A stretch of 64,000 nt of DNA, from positions 1,235,501 through 1,299,500 of the forward strand of contig LSRY02000001.1 in NCBI GenBank assembly GCA_001643675.2, given 5' to 3'. The translations under genes and the position numbers were made by a program. Position 1 is the first letter of the stretch. Each line of letters starts with the position of its first letter. The notes beneath the pieces are model-generated. The model was not told where the DNA came from and did no database searches. It was given only the letters and a program-made list of their open reading frames with translations. Below are positions 34,801 through 43,800 of the stretch, piece by piece. Source of the DNA: Monocercomonoides exilis. Its lineage: Eukaryota > Preaxostyla > Oxymonadida > Polymastigidae.

Positions 34801-36013
34801 CATCGAATATCCAGATGCTGTTGAAGGAGATGCATTGGACATTATTAACGCTGAATACGACTTGGAGATAACCGATGTTGTCTTCAGACCATGGTACACA
34901 GGCTTGAAAGGGGAAAATGTGAAAGGTGGAGAAGGAAAAGCGCTTCCTTACAAATTAATGGTGCTCAGAAAAACGACGGAAACGTTCAAGCAGTTGGTTA
35001 TTTACGGGAGAAACGGAAACATTACAAGTGGCAAACAGCACAACGAATGTGAAAATGCGAAAGAAGGAGAGGAGGAGAGGAGCGTTTTGAGATTGGAAGA
35101 GCCATTTGCAAGCAGGGATGAGATGAATGGAGTTGGAGAAGAGGAGAATCCTTTATGTTCATGGAATTCTGGATTGCTTTATCTGTACGAAGCTTTTCGC
35201 ATTTCAATCAATGACAGTTCATTTGTGGACATCAGCGACGGAGCAATTTGTTCTACGTATTCTCGTCTGACCTTGAACAACTGCAGCTTTGTGAACAATC
35301 ATCCAATTGGCAAGGATTGGGAGAAGTTTCCTTCACTGCGGAACAACATTCGATTTCAGAACGAGCAGGAAGAGAAGCCACTTTTCATCAATAGCTTGGC
35401 GACTGGAAGCGACGGATTAGAAGGAAGGCCGTTCGGGATGCTTGTGGAAGGAGGAGTTGGTGGGCATGCAGCTCAAGGCATGGACTCATATTTCTTCACC
35501 CCAATTTTGACAAATGCAACGATGATTATAAAGGCTAAGGGGATGGCAGAGAAAGGACAAGATCAAATAATAGAATCAGATGAAGGAACACAAGCAGTGA
35601 TTCGCGGATCTTATCTGTTTCCATGTGAACTAACAGTTGAAGCATCAGAGAAAAGAGTGGGGAAAACGAAGGAGTGGATTGAATGTCCCGTTTCTGAGTA
35701 TGTAAACGAGACAGAGATCAGAGTGATGATTCCTCAATCTCTGTTGAATGGTGACGAATACACGTCGTTGGTTTGCCGGCTGAGATATCCGAGCGGAAAA
35801 TCAGAAGGAGAAAAAAAGAGCACAGATTTCATTTCTTTGGCCAAGCAAAAGAAAGAAGAACCAAAGAAATTGACAACAGGGCAATTGGCAGCAATTATTG
35901 TGTCTGTGAGTGTGTTTTTAATCGCCATTGCAGTTACTGTTGTGATTGCCATTTATGTGGTGAGAAACAGGAAGCGAAAACAATACAAGTCGATCACGGA
36001 AGTGAATAAATAA
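31898..36013 (+). CDS. Beta-helix (Pmp-like) type I membrane protein, 1371 aa, minimal tail
   Basis: This is one open frame from an ATG that gives a signal peptide ('MKMFLILILSNCLFASC'). The ectodomain is built of beta-helix turns with 'GGGAMFG', 'DGGGLLI', 'GGGMAIH' and repeated 'F..C' positions. Three 'CG....PC' type spacers are visible: 'NCGSEADPCKTI', 'ECGRSGKRSCKTM' and 'VCGAKERPCDLL'. A transmembrane helix at about 1332-1355 ('AAIIVSVSVFLIAIAVTVV') is followed by only about 16 basic residues, so no kinase or signalling domain is present. It is probably a surface protein anchored in the plasma membrane; the function (adhesion, prey or host contact) is inferred only from architecture. It has no introns. 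Its neighbours are the pseudokinase receptor on the opposite strand downstream. Confidence 0.87.
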   Translation: MKMFLILILSNCLFASCPAPQRDNKNRSNAFSDGRSEAAVDTVFVSEKGDDSKQNCGSEADPCKTIAKGIELLGEGPGDKTIKIVDSAEMSYGFQFSKDFSLAMVAVSEQGTRRTVNFELNDLAVKGKFHMVNEKTLTLEHLTFNLIPFKTEELSKEAKEASAIILSRGVDGDLTIMDCNILIKKWTDEYAPFSILRITEGKLSIEGFYLGYFGYSYLSSVATLHIFEGVVVQKLKNLQIDEAKLEKECALELPSSFALEASYFSSIERKNAGPVLLEAKSGADKKVTITISKCKISSIRSLKSENGGSIYFEMMHPGSELNILDTSFEYGRAVRGGGAMFGAMKGKVKLENVEFCSCEAAADGGGLLINDLTQMAGFECRNGTFRGCEAKTGGGMAIHLGEEARLIDEILFKNCFFRDNSAGQCGNDIALCGEGDIEMSRSPFDADSFSVTKDHRVGAIKKDRTIVFHDDWLRFDTVVIDVDGEKGEDSAECGRSGKRSCKTMKQALLNCLPGREFTIYTREDSNKYDAEPMVIEERNVKILNRESMIVNIITALDEAKVRPGEGLFNVRKNAYLRLFNADVQVDTMRQSGRDNGLFVCDGDGAYADIYRVNISCTDSKQILNCVLIECKMGKLSMNEVFMSHFTSSFALVLVEAAKEIDLFGLNMDTIATTCTAQSIITVLVECEQLSFSNGNFSNCQSKEHKLGGVLYLEIGSYNYYSFNDAEFNNCSCKSVQTAVSERNSMVNEESKGGALFIRVADEVTETINLRLNGMRFAECQADKGKYVFLSFPNGRKQINEELFEFEMEEIYGKANLILLEERKGEEVNIVDLLGDEANRLPYHSQNIYVGGAKASDDKVCGAKERPCDLLSTAIEHGIQNGETSMYVTGRVFVDKPFLIDEFVTLTSASEASSEPSSEWEQGSGTASKMFSGAEKKRGILRIGSNMKADREVAVFEMSNYYIIFEHIDIEYPDAVEGDALDIINAEYDLEITDVVFRPWYTGLKGENVKGGEGKALPYKLMVLRKTTETFKQLVIYGRNGNITSGKQHNECENAKEGEEERSVLRLEEPFASRDEMNGVGEEENPLCSWNSGLLYLYEAFRISINDSSFVDISDGAICSTYSRLTLNNCSFVNNHPIGKDWEKFPSLRNNIRFQNEQEEKPLFINSLATGSDGLEGRPFGMLVEGGVGGHAAQGMDSYFFTPILTNATMIIKAKGMAEKGQDQIIESDEGTQAVIRGSYLFPCELTVEASEKRVGKTKEWIECPVSEYVNETEIRVMIPQSLLNGDEYTSLVCRLRYPSGKSEGEKKSTDFISLAKQKKEEPKKLTTGQLAAIIVSVSVFLIAIAVTVVIAIYVVRNRKRKQYKSITEVNK

Positions 36014-37800
36014 CCAGAAAGTCCATAGATACTTTTATTTCGGTATTCTTTTATTTTGTTACAACATTTTTATTCGGAAATGAGCTTCTCTTTTTGAAGA
36101 ACAAAAAAATGATATATATGTTTGTTGTAATGTTTAATTTTTAATTTCTTATTTTTATTGTTATTTCAAATTTCAAATTATTATTTTTCACAAATAATTG
36201 TTTTCGAGATTTTTTTTTATTTTACAAAACTATATTCTGGAGATTTGTTTTTGACTATTTTATTGTCATGCTTAAAATTTTTTTTTAATTATTTGAAACC
36301 TTTTGGTTAAAAATTGAGTGCATACACTTATCTCTGTCATATGATTCAGTGATATGTATAAGTTTTGATTTTTGAAAAAAGTATTTCAATTCTTTCATTT
36401 TCATGATAGAAAAGTTACTGAAATTCAGCCATGTTTTTTGTATTATATGTAAAGAATGCTTTGCATTCAATCACACATATCCAATATGTTACATTTTAAG
36501 TGAATATTTTTTGTTTTTTAAATCACAAAATTTTCTTCAATCAACAAAAATTAAAATGGAAATCTCAGCGCTTCTACGTTGTCATTCACATTGTGAAACT
36601 GCTCAAATTTGAAAAGTCTGAGTGTTTGACGATTTCGAAAAATTGATCAAAGTTATTTATTATGGATACGCGATCAACATGGAAATGATTATTGCTCGAA
36701 TTTCATGAGGTATGAAAGAGATCTTGATCATGATGAGTTGTGATTGATGGAGGTTGAACGATTCTTGAGTCTGTAAGATTTTTTTCTTTCGGGCATTGAA
36801 ACGACGTGCGATACTCTCCAAAGAAAAAGTGATGCCAATTACCGGCTTTCTTCGAAAACATATGAGATGAAAGTCTCCTTTTTGTGCACACATTATTGAA
36901 AATTTCATTACATATTTTTTTAAAAGTGATTTTCTATTCTTTGTTTTGATTTAAAGGACTTTGAAGCTTTATTAATTTGCATTTGATTCTTTTGATTTTC
37001 AGCAAATAAGAAGATGTCTTTAGCTTTCATGAAAATATGCAAATGAGATGGATGAGTTTTTTTCCTTTCCTTTTTTATTTTTGCCCAATTCAACGAATCG
37101 AGGAACATTGAAACAAAATTTGTTCAAGCGAGTTCTTTATTTTTCTTCATTTCATGCAGCTCAATATATTCAGATCAATGATTAAGGTACATATAAGGCA
37201 TTCAATCAAATATGCATTTAAAAAAGCGTCTTAGCAAAAGAAAAAAAGTTTGAAGTTTGAAGTCATTTTCTTTTTCTGATTTAATCCAACATTTGTGCAT
37301 GATAATGAATGTTGCAATTTGAAACTGATCGCTTAACAATCATGTTTGAATTTAGGCATATTTTTCATTTCTGGTGCGAGAGATATATTTGTCAGGAGAT
37401 GAATAATGAAACAAATCTTCGTTGTTTTCACAATCTTTCAAACTCTATGAATGATGAATTTATGACAAAAGTTTTGAAATCCAATAAAGAGCAATATTAA
37501 ATTATCAAACAGAAGAATTCACTTCCTGTGGAGTTCTTCTCAATGAAGAAAGAAAAAATAAATTTGGAAATTCATTATTTTTCATGGATTGAACTTTGCA
37601 AATTTAACTTTTGAAAGCCTTTTGAACGAGCATAAATGGTTTGCTATTTCTTTTCATTTATTTGAATAATAGAATTATGAAATTTAGCTTCGAAGAAATT
37701 ATTACTGATGAAAGATTTAGTTCTGCAAAAATATTGATGCTCATTCTATTTTGATTGAAGAAACTTTTCGCTTGGACTTTTTCTTATGGATGAAAAACAT
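36014..37800. other. Intergenic region between convergent beta-helix genes
   Basis: The 3' ends of the 1371-aa and the pseudokinase receptor genes face each other across 1.8 kb of A/T-rich sequence. No gene, repeat family or RNA was recognised. Short frames such as 37309-37500 show no family signature. Confidence 0.5.
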
Positions 37801-40800
37801 TCAATTTGTAGCATCTCTACTATCATTGTAATGTCCATTTGTGTCTTCAACAAAATCAATTGCATCGGATGCCGTTACAATCATGACTCCTGGAGGAAAA
37901 GTCTGAAAGAATTCCTTTTTCGTGTTGATGAGCGATGGTCTATCAGCTGGAAGCTGTGTCAAGCAACTTTTTACCAATTCTACAAAGCAGGAATTTGCTA
38001 TCCAATGCAAGTTTGGCCTCTCCCCATTTAAGATTTTCTGTCCTGCCACCTCTGCTTCATACTCCCCAAACGGGATCTTGAGCGTCAAGCACTCCCACAG
38101 CATCATCCCAATCGAAAAGGCAACTGATTCCTTTGTTGCCCACATCTTCTTGTTCATCAACAGCTCAGGTGCCTTCCACCTCAAACACTCTTTTCTTATA
38201 TCGTCGTCGTCTTCAAACGCGGATGAAGGAAGGGAATCATCATCATCATCGACAGATGTCACAATAGTTGATGATGAGATGGATGATGAATCAGAATCAT
38301 CAGAAGAAAGGAAGTCTGAATGCATGACAATGCAGATCACCATGTGTTCAGAGAACAATACAATGTGAGGACTCAAATTGGCCAATGACTGAAGTGGGTT
38401 CTCCATTTCATCAAATGAGTGGAGAGCTCCATTCGCCACCCAGAACAGGATTTGGGCTGCTGTTTGTTCTCTCTCCTGAAGAGTGCCTATTGCCATCTCT
38501 TTTGTCTTGTTCTTTCCATGCAACAACATGAACAGTGAATCCCTCAGATCCACAATGAGCTTCTCGTGCGGAGATGAACAGGCCATCGCATCCACCAGAT
38601 TCGACATCGACGAGGTGGTTGGACACAGATCCTCCCCTCGAACAAATGTGGAATCTGAATCAGTTGTTGAAGTGGATGAAATGGAAGGTGATGGTGATCT
38701 CTTTCTCACCTCTTCCTCCTCTTCCTTTTCTAATGCCCATTCAGGAATCTTATCTGAATCTTTCCCCAAGATGTATTCTGTCGATCCGCTTTCACTCAAC
38801 AAATGCTCTGATGACTCTGAGTGCCCCAAGCTTTTCTCATACACCCTCTTCTTGATTCTTTCTTCATTTTTCTTTTCTGCTTCCCTCTCTGCTCTCCTCC
38901 ACTGCTCTTCAGGAGACATCTCCATCGTAACCATCTCAAATGCCTTTGGGTCCTTCTTCACTGTGTCATTTACAATTATCTCCAACTCTTCTGTTCTTCT
39001 CTTTTGCTTTCTCCATCGAACAATAAAGGCAACTGCGATGATTAGAACAATCAAAAACAGAACAACAAATATCACTGCAATTATCATAGCCCATGATGTT
39101 TTCCCTTCTTTTCCTCCTTCAACAATCCTTTCGTCTCCTTTTGCCTTTGTTTCACTTCTATTCTTCAGAATGAATGACTGGGTTGATGAGGGAGAATCGG
39201 TATTCCCAAACAGAAGACACACCCTCACCTCTTCTGATTCTTCTTCTGCTTCTGCCTCAGGCTCAATCTCTGAGGATAAAATGGCACACCAGGCCTCGTG
39301 CTCATCCACAAACCCATCCTCCCCAAACTCATGCCTCTCAATGTGCTGCTCAGAGCGGAGTGAGCGCACCAGCTGGCAGGAGAGGTTGCAGGGGAGCAGG
39401 AGCTCACCCACAAACCTGAGCTTGGCCTGTGTGCCTTCCACTTCCATCTGCACCTCTCGCAGCTCAGGGACAAACAAAGCCGATGGCCGATCTGAGGCCA
39501 AACCCTTCAGAGTGCACCCCTCGTTCAGAATCCACAGCGATGAATTGTCTTTCCACCCATCGCCTCCCTTCAGACTCACCACATCCACCACAGCAGTGCC
39601 TGTGCAAACAACATTTCTTCGAGCCGATGGATATTGCGGAAGAGAAGGCGTGTTGTTCACAAACATCCCCATGGTGATGTCAACATTCCCACCTGATATC
39701 GATAGCGCTCCTTTTGTGGAGTTAGTAATTGTTGTGTCTATCAACTCAGCCTGGCACCTCGTTAATGCAACCAAAGAGCCGTTCCATTGGCAGATTTCAT
39801 TCTCCTCTTCTGTATTTATTTTTCCTTCTTTCTTATTTTCCTCACCACATTTGCGGATAAAGCAGGCATCCAGCGCAATCTCTGCACAGTCAGCCGCGCT
39901 GATCATACATCCTTCGTTCTGTTCAACTTCCATCCCTGAATACGAGCAGTTGCTTAGATGGATGCAGGATGAGGAATCACCAGACGAGACAAAGCTGGTT
40001 CCTGTTGATTTGTGCCTCATGTCTGACAGCGAGCAATGCTCCAGTCTCACGGAAGTACTGAATTCTGTTGCTATGCCTGCAAGTTGTGCCTCCTGCTCCA
40101 CGAACAGAAGTGGTTGAGCAACCGATGTTGCGTTGTGCATTTTCCAGTCACGGATGGACACGTTTGTACTGAGGCTGGGGTGGATAAGGAAGAGGCAGCA
40201 GCGTGTGCACAACCCAACAACCGCGCTCTGATCCATCACCAGACTGCCTCCATGAATGTCTATCAGCGGACATTCCAGATAGATCAACGAGTACACTGCC
40301 CCTTCTTCGAACAGACAGTCCTGGAACATTGTTTCTCCTCCTTCCACTTTGAATATACACACGAAACTCTCAGAAAACCCACACTTGATTACGAAATCAA
40401 CACGAACATACGTCACATAATTCTTGTGTGTGATGCACGATTCTCCTGCACCTTTGCCTTCAACGTCTATTGCTACCTTGCACTGTTCAGCTGACCGAGA
40501 TACAATCATTATGTCCTCCAGTTTCAGGACACTTGCCACAATCGATTCCTTGTCCACAACCAGCTGGCTAACCACATCGTTTGTAAGGTGCGTCACTCCG
40601 TAGTTCACTGTCAGGCAAGGAGTCTTCTGCCTCCCACACTGCCTTTCGTCCTTCCCACCCTTTCCTTCAGCAGCGCTCACCAGGATCACATCGTTCTGGT
40701 ACACTACAATCAGTTCAATCAGGTCGATTGGTGTTTTGTAATGTTTTCCATCCATCCCGAAGATTGCATTAACTCGATAATATTCTGAGTCGCGAAAGTC

Positions 40801-43800
40801 GAGTCTGAACTGACTCTCGTTGATCTGCTCATCAATATCAAAGCACTCCACAAATATATCACGGCCCACCAGTGCTTTATTCCCACTGAATGTGCACTTC
40901 TCAAACACGCACTTCAGCTCGCCCTTTTCCAAGCTCCGCACATACACTCCGCCTCCCATTCCACTTTCACTACTGCATTCACAATTGCCAACTTCCGATC
41001 TGTTCACACTAATAAATCCGCCTTTCCCCATATCTACCATGACAGAACCTCCTCTATCGCTCCCTCTAGTTTTGCACTCCGTCATCTTCGTCTCGTTCAC
41101 ATCCACAGCTGTTCCTGAGCAGCCTTCCTCGCACCATACAAAGCCAGCCTTCTCATCCAAACTTGTCAGAGATTCAATTGTCGAGTTCACTATTGAAAGT
41201 GCACTGATGTCTCCATCCTCATTTGCATTCCTGCCTCCTCCATTCTCCAACAACATCTGAAAAACACTCCCTGAGACAACAACAACTGACGACAGTTCAA
41301 AACCTGATACACTACACTTAGAGCCTCTCTGGATCTCAAACAATCCTCTGCCAAGATGCAGCGGCCAAATTCGAATGGATAAAATAACTGCACTGCCTTT
41401 CTTCATCGAAAGGAACATGCACTCAACAGCCTCTGTGCTATTTCCCACTGCACCAAAAGAACATTTTTCAATCCTCAAACAGTCTCCCTCGTTCACTACA
41501 ACTGCCTTCTCTCTATTCTCAAAATTACATGCCACCAGCATGTTTATTCCTTTCATCTCCATCTTATTTTTGTTCCTGAGCAATGTGTTGTCTTCGTCCA
41601 TGGATGGATTTGAGAAAATGATTGACGATGTGATAATCTCATCTTCTTCTTCCTCTTCTTCTGTTATTGTTGATGATCTTCCATTGCTCCCGATTATACT
41701 CACTCCAGACACATCCAGTGTGCATTTGATTTCCACATCGCTTTCCACAAGTAGATTAAGTGCGACCTCGTTGCGATCTAAGTGGCGTAAACCTTCCCAT
41801 AGCGTTTCGCATGGCCATTCTAAACTTCCGCACCTCTTCAGGTCTGCACCCTTCTTTGACACATGCACATCTCCGCTCACATACTTCACCAGAAACAGCA
41901 GCAGATCGATTCCTTTAAAAACTGAGTCTTCTCCCACAAACATGTTTGGATTGTTGCTAAACTGAGCATAGTTGAAACTGAATGTTTCATCGTTTACCGA
42001 ACTGTTCAGATTCTGTGCGCACAAATAGATGTTTGTCCCCACAGATGCATTATTTTCATCAAACGTTATGTTCTCAAAATGAAATGGAAGTGACGCTTCT
42101 GACTCGTTGCATTCCAGTTGCAAAAACCCTCCTTTCCCGTTTCTAGCACTACACTCGCACCTTCTGGATGTGGTATTTCTTATTTCTATCAACTCTGTCC
42201 CAGTGAGCCGTGCGTTGCATGCTCCTCCATCAGCTACGATGCCCGTCGCAATGCTTTGGAATGTGCAGTTGGCTATGTTGCAGATGCATTGCAGCACCAG
42301 CGGTTCGCTCCCGAACTCCATCCCAGCAACAATACACTTTATCAGCTTGACTGTTCCCCCGCTGGAGAAGATTAGCTTGAATGACCGTTCCACATTTCTG
42401 GCACTGCTGAAAGTGCATGTATGGCATTCCAGTGTTCCTGTTACTGAACGCAGGATCCACCTCACATTGCTCTTCAATTCCTCCGGAAGCAGTATTTCCA
42501 CATTCTTTAGCACAAACTTTCCAACATTTCTCATCACATGCTCCACATCAGACTCAGGTACAGAGTTTGATCCAGTACCTGATATCACTGAGTGCAGATA
42601 TGGGGAGATTGAAAGTGTAATTTGGGTGTCTGGATCAGAAGAATCCACAGACAGCGCTGTAGTATCGTAATGATCTTCGACTGTTGCTGAGTCGAGAATT
42701 GATAGCTCGATTAGTTCTGTATCTGCACTCTGCTCAACAGTGTTCCTGAATCCTCGCCAAAACGAGCTACATGGATACTCTGCCGCACCGCACCCAATAA
42801 CATCATACCCCGTGTTCGACACGCACACTCTCCTCAGCTTCATATGCACAACAAACAGATGCAGATCCACTGGTGTGGAAAATGACTCGATGTCTGTTCC
42901 CATCATATCACCCAGCTGGATCTCATTCTCCTCAAATAGCGAAGCAGAAATGCTTGTGGGTGTGATAGTGCTGTTTAGCTGAATGCATTTGACGAACAAA
43001 TCTCTCCCCTCGACAGCATTGTTTCCACTGAATTGCACCAGAAGCAGTTCGAAGTACACATCTTTACTCTCCAGATGCACATAGGCGCATCCACCTCTTC
43101 CTCCCATTCCGCTTGCTTCTCTCTGTGCACGGCATAAGGAAAACTCCACAATACTAAAATTCCCTATTTTCAGAGTTCCTTTATGTTTTACACACACAGA
43201 CAGGCATCCTCCGCTTCCTTCTTCACAGCAGCATTGTGAAAACGAAATGTTGTTCAGAATCAGTGAATCATCTTCCTCCACACTCAGCTCTATCACTGTT
43301 CCATCTCCCTTCTGCCGTGAAATTCCTCTGAATCTTACGTCTTCAGCAGCCAGTGCATGAGGGGAATTGAGAGTGAAAAGTGGCTTATTATTCAATCTGA
43401 TGGATTCCACTGTACAGTGCTCAAGTTTCATCATTCCACTGCTGGCATGAAGCACCGAGCATCCAAATATTTGTGATCCATTAGAACTGATTGTCACCTT
43501 AAATAGCGATATCACTCCCGCATCCTCGCTCACGCGAAACAATCCAGACCCAGAGTTTGAACCATGAACCACATTTACTGATGAAACACCAAGAGATCCA
43601 CTAGAAACAGAAAAAAGCCAGCACGAGTTTCCAATTTGTGTTGGACTCATCACACACTCACAGCCAGGCTGTGTGCTTCCAACTATTGCGACTAACTTTG
43701 AACCTATGTTCACACCTTCTGCATCGAATTCTGTGTGCATCCCATCTGCAAGCATGAGGGTGCAGTTGCTGTTCGTTGTTTCGTGTGTGATTGCAAACTT

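Noticed and set aside
38483-40117. Long plus-strand open frame (544 codons), and neighbours, within 38-45 kb
   Set aside because: It is antisense to the beta-helix pseudokinase gene, is Ser/His/Pro-rich with no domain, and arises from codon bias of the real gene.
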